DNA of 64,000 nt from JAGWBF01 sp965116325 (GCA_965116325.1 OZ220675.1:868001-932000), one strand, 5' to 3'; positions 15,681-24,710 are shown, counted from the stretch's first letter. Notes: generated from the sequence alone by a model not told the origin. Numbers and translations: made by a program.

Positions 15681-15880
15681 CCAAAGGGAGTCCATGGGGT
15701 GGTTGCCCCAGCGATATTCTACCATGCTACCCCCAAATTCGAGGGAAGGCCGGCTCTTTCAGATAGTTTTGGAGCAAATGCATGCCCGTTCGGCTAGATA
15801 TGACACAGATGGTTGCCGTCCCATTCGCCACGGGTTAGACTGGCACACGCAGTCCGATTCTCTCCCAAGGAGCTTCCCCC

Positions 15881-16402
15881 ATGTCCCAGGTCTCTTTCAT
15901 CGCCGAGTCCCTCGCCAATCTCCAGAGCTCCATCGACGAAGCTATGAAGGGGCTTACCGACGAGCAGGCCCACTACCAGGGCGGCAACGACTCTAACCAT
16001 ATCGCCTTTGTGGCGTGGCACTACGCTCGCACCGTCGACAACATCATCCGGTTCGTCCTGCAGCGGAAGCCGACTATCTGGATGGAGGGGAAGTGGGACG
16101 AGCGGTTCGGGCTGGACTCCAAGGCCCAGGGCACCGGGATGACCCGGGAGGAGGCCTCGGCCCTGCGCATCTCCGACCTGGCAGCCTTTGAGGAGTACAT
16201 GTCACTGGTCTGGCAGGACACCAGGGATTACATGGGGACCATCAGCGAGGATGACCTGGCCCAAGAGATGACCATACGTCCCCTGGGAGAGATGACTTTG
16301 GGCCATGTGCTGGGCACTGTGCTGCTGACCCACGGCTACACCCACCTGGGGGAGATCTACACGCTGAAGGGCGTCCAAGGCCTGGCGGGCAGCCCTATCT
16401 AA
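15881..16402 (+). CDS. DinB-like superfamily protein
   Basis: A 173-residue protein with RBS aaggag before ATG. It shows the DinB fold signature: a histidine in NHIAFVAWHYARTVDN (about residues 47-62) and the HGYTHLGEIYTLKG motif (about 149-162), the usual metal-binding His-x3-His region. No substrate can be assigned. It is a distant relative of the gene at 4653-5306. A near copy of its last ten codons and stop recurs 135 bp downstream. Confidence 0.75.
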   Translation: MSQVSFIAESLANLQSSIDEAMKGLTDEQAHYQGGNDSNHIAFVAWHYARTVDNIIRFVLQRKPTIWMEGKWDERFGLDSKAQGTGMTREEASALRISDLAAFEEYMSLVWQDTRDYMGTISEDDLAQEMTIRPLGEMTLGHVLGTVLLTHGYTHLGEIYTLKGVQGLAGSPI

Positions 16403-16470
16403 TGCCTTCAAGCCGCCGGCTGGAGAGGCTCCGGAATATGGCTTGCCGAAGCGAGAGCAAGCTTCCCTGG

Positions 16471-16490
16471 ATTCCGGCCTTCGCCGGAAT
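16471..16490. repeat. REP-like palindromic element
   Basis: A perfect inverted repeat: ATTCCGGC (16471-16478), loop CTTC, GCCGGAAT (16483-16490), followed by gacgg. It lies between the DinB gene and a copy of that gene's 3' end. It looks like the interspersed palindromes common in Chloroflexota and other genomes. No other copy is in this window. Confidence 0.6.
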
Positions 16491-16503
16491 GACGGATTGG
16501 TGA

Positions 16504-16537
16504 GGGCGTACAGGGTCTGGTAGGCAGCCCTATCTAA
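16504..16537 (+). pseudogene. Vestige of a DinB-like gene 3' end
   Basis: This stretch repeats 16369-16402, the last codons of the upstream DinB gene, with 29 of 34 bases identical. Read in the same frame it gives GVQGLVGSPI and stop, against GVQGLAGSPI and stop in the intact gene. Three of the four differing codons are synonymous (V, Q, G) and only one changes the residue (A to V). That pattern fits a second, once-functional paralogue or allele whose body was lost, rather than a fresh duplication. Confidence 0.5.
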
Positions 16538-16566
16538 GGCGCCGGGGGCGCACTAGGAGCCATGGA

Positions 16567-18102
16567 TTGACCAATAGGGACGTGGAAGCTGCGCTGGCAT
16601 ACCATAACGACACCAAGCACTCGCTGCTGAGCATTCACAGCGACCCCCACTACCTGGACTTCAGCAACCAGCCCCTGCCCTTCAAGATATACACCGATCT
16701 CGACCCCATTCCCCTGCCCAGGGATTTGCGGACGTCAGGCGTCGGCGCCCTGGCCGCCGTGGCCAGCCACGGCAGCTTCGAGGGCGATGCGGTCCCCGAC
16801 CTGCCAACTCTTGCCAGCGTGCTGCACCATGCCGCCGGCATCACCAAGAAGCGCACCTTTCCCGGCGGGGAGATACTCTTCAGGGCGGCGGCATGCACCG
16901 GGGCCCTGTACCACATCGAGCTGTACCTGGTGTGCGGCGATCTGCCGGGGCTGGAGGCCGGCGTGTACCACTTCGGCGTCCACGACTTCTCCCTGCGTAG
17001 GCTGCGCAGCGGCGACTATCGACCCAACCTCGTCCAGGCCAGCGGAGGCCACGAGGCCCTGGCCCAAGCCCCTGCTGCGCTCGTGTGCACAAGCACCTTC
17101 TGGCGCAACTCGTGGAAGTACCGCTCCCGGGCCTACCGCCACTGCTTCTGGGACAATGGGACCATCCTGGCCAACCTGCTGGCCACCACGGCTGCCCACC
17201 ACATTTCTTCAAGCATAGTCACCGGCTTCGTGGACTCCGCGGTCAACGAGCTGCTGGACCTGGACACCGAGAAAGAGGTAGCCCTCACCCTGGTGCCCCT
17301 GGGCCGGACCTCGGACCCGCCCCAGGATGCCGTGCTGACGACGCCAGGGCTGAGCCTGGAGACCATGCCCCTGTCCAGGACCCAGGTGGACTACCCGGCC
17401 ATTCGGGAGATGCACCAGGCTTCCTGCCTGGATGACCCCGACCAGGTACGGGACGCCAGGAACGGTGCTACCAATGCCCGGCCCCACCCCAGCCCTTCGG
17501 GGCGGGAGTTCCCCATGCCGCCTGCCACCGACACCGACCCCTCGGATACAGGGCTGGAGGCGGTGATCAAGCGGCGGGGCTCCTCCCGCCGTTTCGCCCG
17601 GGAGCCCATAACCCTGAAGCAGCTTTCCACCATCCTCACCCAGTCAACCAAAGGCGTCCCCGCCGACTTCCTCGACCCCTTTGGGACCAGCCTCTGCCGG
17701 ATGTACCTCATAGTCAACGATGTGCTGGGCCTTCCCGCGGGGAGCTACTTCCACGACCGGGAGTACGGCTCCCTGGAGATGCTGGAGGAGGGGGACTTTC
17801 GTAATGCCGGGGGCTACCTCGGCCTCCAGCAGGACATCCCCGCCGACGCCAGCGTGGATGTGTTCTTCCTGACCGACCTGGACCATGCCCTGGCTCGCTA
17901 CGGGAACCGGGGCTACAGGGCCGCCCAGCTTGAGGCGGGCATCGTCGGGGGGAAGATGTACCTGTCGGCGTATGCCCAGCGACTTGGGGCCAGCGGGCTG
18001 ACCTTTTTCGACGATGATGTGACCAACTTCTTCTCGCCCCATGCCGAGGGGCTGTCGGTCATGTTCCTGGTGGCTCTCGGAGTGCCCGCACGCAGGCGGT
18101 GA
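16567..18102 (+). CDS. SagB/ThcOx-type nitroreductase-fold dehydrogenase, two domains
   Basis: A 511-residue protein made of two consecutive nitroreductase-like halves. Residues 1-250 have HSDPHYLDFSNQPLPFKIY, a SagB N-terminus, and SRAYRHCFWDNGTILANLL, an FMN-domain helix. Residues about 325-511 have IKRRGSSRRFAREPITLKQL and YRAAQLEAGIVGGKMYLSA. SagB proteins are FMN enzymes that oxidise azoline rings in modified peptides, but many stand-alone members have unknown substrates. No cyclodehydratase or precursor peptide gene is visible nearby. The start is TTG 16567 with aggag at 16555; the ATG at 16562 meets a stop at once. Confidence 0.75.
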   Translation: MTNRDVEAALAYHNDTKHSLLSIHSDPHYLDFSNQPLPFKIYTDLDPIPLPRDLRTSGVGALAAVASHGSFEGDAVPDLPTLASVLHHAAGITKKRTFPGGEILFRAAACTGALYHIELYLVCGDLPGLEAGVYHFGVHDFSLRRLRSGDYRPNLVQASGGHEALAQAPAALVCTSTFWRNSWKYRSRAYRHCFWDNGTILANLLATTAAHHISSSIVTGFVDSAVNELLDLDTEKEVALTLVPLGRTSDPPQDAVLTTPGLSLETMPLSRTQVDYPAIREMHQASCLDDPDQVRDARNGATNARPHPSPSGREFPMPPATDTDPSDTGLEAVIKRRGSSRRFAREPITLKQLSTILTQSTKGVPADFLDPFGTSLCRMYLIVNDVLGLPAGSYFHDREYGSLEMLEEGDFRNAGGYLGLQQDIPADASVDVFFLTDLDHALARYGNRGYRAAQLEAGIVGGKMYLSAYAQRLGASGLTFFDDDVTNFFSPHAEGLSVMFLVALGVPARRR

Positions 18103-18274
18103 GGCCTGCGTCGCCAGTTTATGTCTGCTTGACAATAAATTGGCGAAATGCTAACGTCGAAAACAACCCGCCAGCTACGTTTCCCGTACAATTTCAACGC
18201 TCCTAGGGATGCGAAGGACTGCGGGTGTGTGTTGGGCTTGATCACCGAGTCAAGACTCGATAAGCGGTGCCGGA

Positions 18275-19792
18275 ATGTCTATAGATCAACAGGACGGGCG
18301 TTGGTCCCGGCTGCGGGGCCTGTGCGAAGATGTGCTGGCCGACAAGACGCTTATTCTCGCCAGCAACCGCGGGCCTGTTGAGCACCACGCCCTTCCCGAC
18401 GGGCGGACCGAGGCGAGGCGAGGCAGCGGGGGAGTCGTTACAGCGCTGAACTCCCTGGCCCAGATGCTGGAGTTCACCTGGGTGGCCAGCGCCGTCGGCG
18501 AGGGGGACCGAAGGGCCTCCGAAGGAAGCCAGGGCTCCCGCATCAAGTCTCCTATCCCCGGACACAAGATATACACCCGCTTCGTCGTCACACCCCGGAA
18601 GGTCTACCACAAGTACTACAACATCTTCTGCAATCCCCTGCTCTGGTTCCTCCAGCACTACATGTGGAACTCCCCCTACAACCCGAACCTGGATGCCAAC
18701 GTTCATGATGCATGGAGCGACGGGTACGTAGAGGTCAACAAGGCATTTGCCGATGTGGTGGTGGAGGAAGCATCCACCACCACCAAGACGCCGGTGGTCA
18801 TGGTGCACGACTACCACCTGTACCTGGCCCCCCAATACATCCGGGAAGCTTTGGGCAACGCCATCATCCACCATTTCACTCACATCCCATGGCCCAGCCC
18901 CAGGTACTGGCAGCTCCTCCCATCCTCGATCCTCCGGAGCATCTGCAGGTCCCTCTGCGCCTCGGACATCATCGGGTTCCAGACTCCCCACGATGTCCGC
19001 AACTTCCTGGACAGCTGCGAAGAGTTCCTGCCCGATTCCCAGATAGACCATGTTGAAAGGTCTGTCGTCCTGGACGGGCACAGGACCCTTGTGCGGGCTT
19101 ACCCCATCTCCATCGATGCTGAAGAGATCGTCAGGATAGCCAACTCCCCCCGGGCCCTGGACTACGAGCAGAAGCTGAAGCCCATGTGCAACGAGAGCAC
19201 CATCATCCGGGTTGACAGGGCGGAGCCCAGCAAGAATGTGGTGCGCGGCTTCAAGGCCTTCGGGCTGCTCCTGCAACGCCACCCCGACCTTCGGGGAAAG
19301 GTGAACTTCCTCGCCTTCCTGGTACCCTCCCGCACTCACATCCGCCAGTACCAGCGATACATGGACGAGATACAGCAGACCATCCGCGAGATAAACGCCA
19401 CCTACGGCACCGACGATTGGACGCCCATCTCCACCTTTATGGAGAACAACTACACCCAGGCCATAGCGGGCATGAAGCTCTACGACGTAATGCTGGTCAA
19501 CTCTGTCATCGACGGGATGAACCTGGTGGCCAAGGAAGGCCCCATCGTCAACGGCCGGGAGGGTGTGCTGATCCTGTCCGAGACCACGGGCGCCTACAAG
19601 CAGCTCCACAAGGGGGCGCTGACCGTGTCCCCTTCGGACATCGAGGGCACCATGCAGGCCATGTACCAAGCCCTGACCATGGACCCCGAGGAGCGCAAGA
19701 GGCGTTCGGCCGACCTGTCCCAGATCATAGAGCGGGAAGACATCAACAACTGGCTGTGCACCCAGCTCCAGGACATCGGGTCCCTAACCTAG
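18275..19792 (+). CDS. otsA: Trehalose-6-phosphate synthase (GT20)
   Basis: A 505-residue retaining glycosyltransferase joining UDP-glucose (or similar) to glucose-6-phosphate. Seen are NRGPVEH with RRGSGGVVTAL near residues 31-55 (sugar-phosphate loop), MVHDYHLYLAPQYIRE near 175, FTHIPWPSPRYW near 208, RVDRAEPSKNVVRGF near 312 (nucleotide contacts) and VIDGMNLVAKEGP near 412. All key blocks are present. Its stop is 4 bp from the convergent otsB stop, so the two trehalose genes face each other rather than forming an operon. Confidence 0.88.
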   Translation: MSIDQQDGRWSRLRGLCEDVLADKTLILASNRGPVEHHALPDGRTEARRGSGGVVTALNSLAQMLEFTWVASAVGEGDRRASEGSQGSRIKSPIPGHKIYTRFVVTPRKVYHKYYNIFCNPLLWFLQHYMWNSPYNPNLDANVHDAWSDGYVEVNKAFADVVVEEASTTTKTPVVMVHDYHLYLAPQYIREALGNAIIHHFTHIPWPSPRYWQLLPSSILRSICRSLCASDIIGFQTPHDVRNFLDSCEEFLPDSQIDHVERSVVLDGHRTLVRAYPISIDAEEIVRIANSPRALDYEQKLKPMCNESTIIRVDRAEPSKNVVRGFKAFGLLLQRHPDLRGKVNFLAFLVPSRTHIRQYQRYMDEIQQTIREINATYGTDDWTPISTFMENNYTQAIAGMKLYDVMLVNSVIDGMNLVAKEGPIVNGREGVLILSETTGAYKQLHKGALTVSPSDIEGTMQAMYQALTMDPEERKRRSADLSQIIEREDINNWLCTQLQDIGSLT

Positions 19793-19796
19793 GCAT

Positions 19797-20663
19797 CTAG
19801 CCGGCGTTAGCCGCCAGCCAGTCCAGGAACCACCCGACCTCTCCGACACCGCCCAGGATGTAGTCCGCCTGGCTGGCAATCTCCCGAGGAGCGTCGGCGC
19901 CAACTACCCCGACCTTCAGGCCTTCGCACCGACCTTCCTTGACCAGGCGGTCAACGGCACGGAAGGCGTCCAGGTCGGTCACGTCGTCCCCAATGTACAC
20001 CAGGGACTCCACCCCACGGCTTCCGGCGAGGTCAACAACAGCGGTGCCCTTGGTGAGGTCCACGGGGGGCAGAATGTTGATCACCATCTTTCCGAGCACC
20101 TGCCTGAACGCTCCCAATGAGGTGAGGACCTTCCGGTTCACAGCCTCCTGGACCTGCCTCCCTGCCTCCTCCGGGTCGGGGGCATTGCGGTAGTGGATAG
20201 CGAAGGACACCCCCTTGTCCTCGAAGAAGACCCCTGGGACCGCGAGCTCGGCCTCCAGGGACAGCTTCAGCTCATCCAGGGCTTGGAGGTGCGCCTTCAC
20301 GCTGGCAGGGACGGATAGCTCACCATTCTCCAACTGTTCCAGGCCGTGGTTTCCGACGTACAACAGGTCATCAATGGCCACAATCCGGCGGGCTTGAAAG
20401 GCTGAACGTCCCGTTATCACCGCCACCAAGTGGAGCTTCCTGCAAAGGGCGGCCAAGGGGTCCCTGACCTGCGGAGAAACTACCGAGTCTTCGGGGTTGG
20501 ACACCAGCTCCGACAGGGTCCCATCCAGGTCTGTGAGCAGGCCGAACCGCCCGCCCCGCAGGAGCGAAGCCACATGGTCCAGGTGGTCTGAGAGGTGCTT
20601 TGACGAGATGTTTTCCTGCCTGATCGCCGTCGTTTCGAGAAAGTCTCGTTCCCTTTCTCCCAT
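19797..20663 (-). CDS. otsB: Trehalose-6-phosphate phosphatase (HAD family)
   Basis: A 288-residue HAD phosphatase. The nucleophile motif LLTDLDGTLSELVS is near residue 42, the AVITGRSAF motif near residue 80, and the C-terminal YIGDDVTDLDAFRAV near residue 222. It completes the two-step synthesis of trehalose with OtsA. The short 50-bp gap to the divergent gene at 20714 holds its promoter. The first 30 or so residues are not conserved, and the start could lie slightly downstream. Confidence 0.88.
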   Translation of the reverse strand: MGERERDFLETTAIRQENISSKHLSDHLDHVASLLRGGRFGLLTDLDGTLSELVSNPEDSVVSPQVRDPLAALCRKLHLVAVITGRSAFQARRIVAIDDLLYVGNHGLEQLENGELSVPASVKAHLQALDELKLSLEAELAVPGVFFEDKGVSFAIHYRNAPDPEEAGRQVQEAVNRKVLTSLGAFRQVLGKMVINILPPVDLTKGTAVVDLAGSRGVESLVYIGDDVTDLDAFRAVDRLVKEGRCEGLKVGVVGADAPREIASQADYILGGVGEVGWFLDWLAANAG

Positions 20664-20713
20664 TTTACACCTGTGATAAAATTAACAACTAAGCCGATGT
20701 GGGGAGAAGGTAC
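20664..20713. promoter_or_regulatory. Divergent promoter region, otsB / hypothetical
   Basis: This AT-rich 50-bp stretch separates two head-to-head genes. On the plus strand TGTGATAAAAT (20674-20684) resembles an extended -10. The same block gives AT-rich -10 candidates in the other direction. No clear -35 can be set on either strand. Confidence 0.3.
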
Positions 20714-21286
20714 ATGGAAGAGCTGTTCCAGCTAGGACACGAAAGCTCTGAACCCGCCGACATTAACCTGTGCATATTCCTACATCTTAAAGAGTTCCTG
20801 GTCATCGACCGCCGGGACCCCGCAACATCCATCTTCCACCTGGACTCGACCGCTATCTTCGACGAGAGCTTCATCTCAAAGGTGGAAGAGGGCTTTGCAA
20901 GCATCCTCCGAGAACCCTGTGAGCACCCCTTCGTCCAGTTCATGGACCTGCCTCTGCGCCTGGAGGAGCACTTCCGGGAGATGGCCATTGCCAAGATATT
21001 GGAGCACCTGGACCGGGGCATCGCCATCGATGGGCCTCCCAACATCGCCGTCTACGTTATTGGAGGGCCATCGGGAGACATGGGCCCCCAAGACGTTCAC
21101 CTGGCCTGTCGCTCCCTGCTTGGGGAGCACAGCAGCTCAGCGGTGATGGAAGAGCTGAGCGACCTGCTGGACCGGCTGATGAAGCAGGAGCACCGGGTCA
21201 TTCGCAACCTGAACCGCGAGGAGATCCGGGAGATGCTGGGCGACCAGTCTCCCAACTTCTTCACCCTCTGGGAGAGGCGGAACTAG
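20714..21286 (+). CDS. Hypothetical protein, 190 aa
   Basis: No family is recognised. The protein is soluble-looking and acidic, with no signal peptide or membrane segment; a central VYVIGGPSGDMGPQDVH segment and a C-terminal helical region ending MLGDQSPNFFTLWERRN are the most distinctive parts. The frame is open from GTG 20699, but ATG 20714 is better placed behind ggagaagg. It runs toward, and ends 20 bp from, the PP2C phosphatase gene. Its position between otsB and a kinase/phosphatase pair hints at a signalling or stress role, which is inference only. Confidence 0.65.
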   Translation: MEELFQLGHESSEPADINLCIFLHLKEFLVIDRRDPATSIFHLDSTAIFDESFISKVEEGFASILREPCEHPFVQFMDLPLRLEEHFREMAIAKILEHLDRGIAIDGPPNIAVYVIGGPSGDMGPQDVHLACRSLLGEHSSSAVMEELSDLLDRLMKQEHRVIRNLNREEIREMLGDQSPNFFTLWERRN

Positions 21287-21306
21287 ACCAACCACCTGCG
21301 ACCGCC

Positions 21307-21984
21307 CTACGGAATAGACCGGACTATTGCCGTGACGTCGTCTTCCTTGAAGCTGCCGTAGGCGCCATCCCTGCCCAAGTTCGACTCCCGCCTTTCCATG
21401 AACCTGGCCTGAATTCGCTCCACGGCTTCCGAAGCCGATCCACTTTCGCCCAGGGCTGCGCGCATCTCGGCATCCGGCAGATTGCTCAGTAGCCCGTCGG
21501 TGGCAAGCAGGATCTTGTCCCCCGGCTGAACCTCCAGGGTCCCTAAGTCATACTCCAGGGTCTGCTTGAGCCCTATAGCCCCGCCAACCAACGTGTTGAG
21601 ATCCCCATGCTCCCGCACAGGTGTAAGGGGAGTTATGGCGCCGTACCTGAAGAGGTACACAGCGCTGTCGCCAGCGCTGATCACGCTGGCGCGCTCCTGC
21701 TGGTAGAAGACCAAGGCCACGGTGGTAAGCAGGTTCCGCCCCCGCCCCGCCTGGAACAACACCTCGTTGGCCTGCTTCAGCAAGCCCAGGACATCGTCCA
21801 GGCTTTCGACGGCCCCTTTAGCCAGCAGGTCCCTGGTGAAGCCGCTGGCATAACCCCCCTCACAATGAGTGACCCCGTCCAGGACGCAGTCCATGGCCAT
21901 GCCATGGCCCAGCTCCCGGACAAGATAGGCATCCTCTCCATGGCAGGAGTTGTCCTGGAAGGCATCTACGTGACTATAATCCAT
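21307..21984 (-). CDS. PP2C-family Ser/Thr protein phosphatase
   Basis: A 225-residue PPM/PP2C domain. Metal-binding acids are in HGEDAYLV (Glu17-Asp18) and VLDGVTHCEGG (Asp36-Gly37). ISAGDSAVYLF, GDKILLATDGLLSN and the terminal EDDVTAIV follow in the usual order. There is no sensory domain or membrane segment. It lies 62 bp downstream of the kinase-like gene on the same strand, so the two probably act as an opposing pair. A histidine beside Glu17 replaces the common Asn of the motif. Confidence 0.82.
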   Translation of the reverse strand: MDYSHVDAFQDNSCHGEDAYLVRELGHGMAMDCVLDGVTHCEGGYASGFTRDLLAKGAVESLDDVLGLLKQANEVLFQAGRGRNLLTTVALVFYQQERASVISAGDSAVYLFRYGAITPLTPVREHGDLNTLVGGAIGLKQTLEYDLGTLEVQPGDKILLATDGLLSNLPDAEMRAALGESGSASEAVERIQARFMERRESNLGRDGAYGSFKEDDVTAIVRSIP

Positions 21985-22046
21985 TGGATGACCTTACGAT
22001 TAGATGACGGCTCCGGGGGCTGGCCTTCAGACACCCGGACTCTCTT

Positions 22047-23045
22047 TCACAATAGGAAGCGCTTCCAGTAGGGCTCATCCAGCAGCTCCCTGGCGTTTCT
22101 CCAGACAATCAGCGCAGGATTGCCCTCATCGTGCAGGCTGTCCCGATTGGATGCAGCCTCCAGGCAATGCTGCAGGTCGGTCCCGAATTCAGCCACCGAA
22201 GAGTACCTTCGCCCCCTTACTTTCTGCAGCGTCTCAACCGCCGCTTGGCCCAGGTCCTGGTCCTCGGCCTTGAGGAAGGAGTCGATCATCCCGTCCACAT
22301 GCTGTCCGAAGCCCGTCGGTGCCCGCATCCCGTAGGGTTCGCCGTAGCCCCGCACACTCAGAGGCGGACGCAAAGGGGACACGTAGAACCGGAACACCTC
22401 CGCGAAGAAGTTGTGGACATCCTGCTCCTGGCCCCCTGAGCTTGCCTGCCCCTGGGACGCCGTCCCAAGAGTGGGCACGGTCCCCACATCGATGACGGAT
22501 ATGTTGCCGCCGACAGGGTCGTAGTAGATGTTCTGGGGGCGCAAATCCAGTAGAAGATGCCCAGCGGCAGCGAAGGACTCCTCCACATCGAGGATCTGGG
22601 ATTGCACAGAGCCGGCGCCGTCCGGCATCTCCGATAGCGCGGGGTGCAGCACAAACAGGTTTTGCCCCACTCCGATGGGTACCCCCCTGAACTTGTCCCC
22701 GATGTCGGCCACCAGGGGTATGCCCCTGGCCCTTTCGAACACCAGCACCCTGTACTGGGGCTCCAACTCATCCTCGAAGTACCTCCCCTGGTTGGCGAGG
22801 TTGGTGTAGCCAAGCATCCTGCACACTCCGGGTACCGAGTTGGCGACCGATGAGTGGATGTCGATCAGCGCTTCCGAAAGCAGATCGATGCCGGTATGCA
22901 GTCCCCGGGCGATGTAGTCGGGCTTGGGGCGCTTGACGACCACAGGCGCTCCCGTTTCCATGTCGCAGGCAGCATGGACCTCGTAGTCCGACCCTGAACC
23001 CAGGAGACCTTCCAACCGGAACCTGTCCAGGGATACCTTCTCCAT
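22047..23045 (-). CDS. Protein kinase-like protein with altered catalytic loop
   Basis: A 332-residue protein with a eukaryotic-type kinase outline. It has a glycine-rich loop LLGSGSDYEV (about residues 14-23), Lys38 in VVVKRPKP, the loop HLLLDLRPQNIYYD with Asp167 and Asn172, and IDVG (Asp186) where DFG is expected. The HRD histidine-arginine pair is replaced by LLD, and DFG by DVG. Catalytic Lys, Asp, Asn and the DxG Asp are all retained, so activity is possible. The PP2C gene directly downstream supports a phosphorylation switch. No membrane or PASTA domain is present. Confidence 0.72.
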   Translation of the reverse strand: MEKVSLDRFRLEGLLGSGSDYEVHAACDMETGAPVVVKRPKPDYIARGLHTGIDLLSEALIDIHSSVANSVPGVCRMLGYTNLANQGRYFEDELEPQYRVLVFERARGIPLVADIGDKFRGVPIGVGQNLFVLHPALSEMPDGAGSVQSQILDVEESFAAAGHLLLDLRPQNIYYDPVGGNISVIDVGTVPTLGTASQGQASSGGQEQDVHNFFAEVFRFYVSPLRPPLSVRGYGEPYGMRAPTGFGQHVDGMIDSFLKAEDQDLGQAAVETLQKVRGRRYSSVAEFGTDLQHCLEAASNRDSLHDEGNPALIVWRNARELLDEPYWKRFLL

Positions 23046-23073
23046 TACCGCCGCCTCTGTCGGGACCTGGGAT

Positions 23074-24090
23074 TCAGGGTTGGGGGGCCAGCGCTCGGAT
23101 GGTGCGAAGCACGATTTCGGTGTCGCATCCGTAAGGGCAGCCGATCACCGGGGAAGTTGCGCCGTTGTCCCTGTACCTGGACAGCTTCTCCCTGCACGTA
23201 TCCTCGTCACCGGTGATGGTGATGTTGTCCAGGATATCCTGGGACACCATGGCAACGGCCCCGCCCCGGTCGCCTGAGACCCACGCCTGCCGGATGCGAG
23301 ACGCCTCCTCACCGTAGCCGTACCTGGTGAACAGGTCGTAGTAGTAGGTCCCCATCCCGCCCACGTAGTAGGCGATGTGACCGCTGAGCAGCTGTCGCGC
23401 CTCGGCCTCCTCCTCGCTGTTGCGGGAGACGTAGCACAGAATGCTGGGCGCAACGTCGATATCTGCTGCGCTCCGATTAGCTTCCTCCGCACCTTGTTCC
23501 ACATGACGGAACATATCGGAGAGATGGCCCACGTGGGGCCAGGTGGGGAGCCATCCATCGGCCAGCTCTCCCGTCAGGGCCAGGTTCCTGGGGCCCAGGG
23601 AAGCTATGTAAATGGGGATATTCTCCTGAACCGGTGAGAAGGGAAGACGAAATCGGGCGAGGTTGAACAGCTTGCCCTGGAAGTCCACCCGCTGGCCACT
23701 GAGTACCAGGCGGATGATGTTTATGTACTCCCGGGTGCGCTCCAGGGGTTTGCGGTATTCGACGCCATGCCAGTCCTCGATGACGATACGTCCGCTGGTG
23801 CCCAGACCCAGGGACGCCCGCCCGCCGGAGATAACGTCCAGGGAGGCGATGCTCTGGGCGGTCATAGCCGGAGTGCGGCTGAAGACAGTGGCGATGCCCG
23901 TGCCCAGGCGAATCCGGCTGGTGTGGCAGGCGATCATCGTCAGCGTGGTGAACACATCCCAGCCCCAGGACTCGCCCACCCAGATAGTGTCGTATCCCAG
24001 CTCATCGGCTAGCTTGGCGGAAGCGATAACCTCATCGATGGTGGAATCCCGGCGGCTTCCGATGTGGAAACCGGTGGCTGTGTGGTCCAC
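23074..24090 (-). CDS. LLM-class flavin-dependent oxidoreductase
   Basis: A 338-residue TIM-barrel of the bacterial luciferase-like family, beginning at GTG behind gagagg. Family segments seen are AKLADELGYDTIWVGES (about residues 25-41), RIRLGTGIATVFSRTP (about 59-74) and GRASLGLGTSGR (about 90-101). The sequence resembles F420-dependent members more than FMN luciferases, but the cofactor cannot be settled by eye. It lies 28 bp upstream of the kinase-like gene on the same strand. The substrate is unknown. Confidence 0.83.
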   Translation of the reverse strand: MDHTATGFHIGSRRDSTIDEVIASAKLADELGYDTIWVGESWGWDVFTTLTMIACHTSRIRLGTGIATVFSRTPAMTAQSIASLDVISGGRASLGLGTSGRIVIEDWHGVEYRKPLERTREYINIIRLVLSGQRVDFQGKLFNLARFRLPFSPVQENIPIYIASLGPRNLALTGELADGWLPTWPHVGHLSDMFRHVEQGAEEANRSAADIDVAPSILCYVSRNSEEEAEARQLLSGHIAYYVGGMGTYYYDLFTRYGYGEEASRIRQAWVSGDRGGAVAMVSQDILDNITITGDEDTCREKLSRYRDNGATSPVIGCPYGCDTEIVLRTIRALAPQP

Positions 24091-24245
24091 GAGAAGCGAC
24101 CTCTCAGGCAGGAATGCGGAGGAGCAACGTCCCCTATTCTAGGTGGGGGAGTACCTTTGTCAAGGACGGCCTCATCAAGGTAGCGTATAGTTCTTCATGC
24201 GCCGATAGAGGTGCGGTCTGCACATAGGATGAGGAGGCAAAGACG

Positions 24246-24710
24246 ATGACGCTGGAATCCCTCGAAAGGCGAATCCAAGCCCTGGAAGATATAGAGGCCA
24301 TCAAGAAGCTCAAGGCCCGGTACTGCACCTACTGCGATGACAACTACAATGCCGACAGCATCGCCTCACTATTCGTGGAGGACGCCGTCTGGGATGGAGG
24401 CATTCGCGGCAAGGCTGAAGGTCGGGAAGCCATCAGGGACTTCTTCGTGCGCGCCCCCCAGCGCCTGTCCTTCGCGGTCCACATGGTGATGAACCCCATC
24501 ATCGAAGTGGAAGGCGACCATGCGACGGGGATCTGGTACCTGTTCCAAGCCTGCACCTATGCCGAGGGCCAGCGCCCGGTTTGGGGTTCCGCCCGCTACG
24601 ATGAGGAGTATGTGCGGGTGGATGGGCGCTGGATGTTCAAGACCCTAAAGCTGACATCGTTCTTCTGGACACCCTTCGACGAGGGTTGGGCCAAGTCCCG
24701 GTTTGTTTGA
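24246..24710 (+). CDS. SnoaL-like / NTF2-fold protein
   Basis: A 154-residue protein with strong RBS gaggagg. The N-terminal helix LEDIEAIKKLKARYCTYCD, the FVEDAVWDGG block and the closing WMFKTLKLTSFFWTPFDEGW match the SnoaL_4 group of the NTF2-like superfamily. Members include polyketide cyclases, steroid-isomerase-like enzymes and dehydratases. No partner gene narrows the role. The following DsrE-like frame opens within its 3' end but its real start is 117 bp further on. Confidence 0.75.
   Translation: MTLESLERRIQALEDIEAIKKLKARYCTYCDDNYNADSIASLFVEDAVWDGGIRGKAEGREAIRDFFVRAPQRLSFAVHMVMNPIIEVEGDHATGIWYLFQACTYAEGQRPVWGSARYDEEYVRVDGRWMFKTLKLTSFFWTPFDEGWAKSRFV

Noticed and set aside
18242..19669. 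475-codon minus-strand frame over otsA
   Set aside because: Mirror frame of a confidently identified enzyme; no recognisable sequence.
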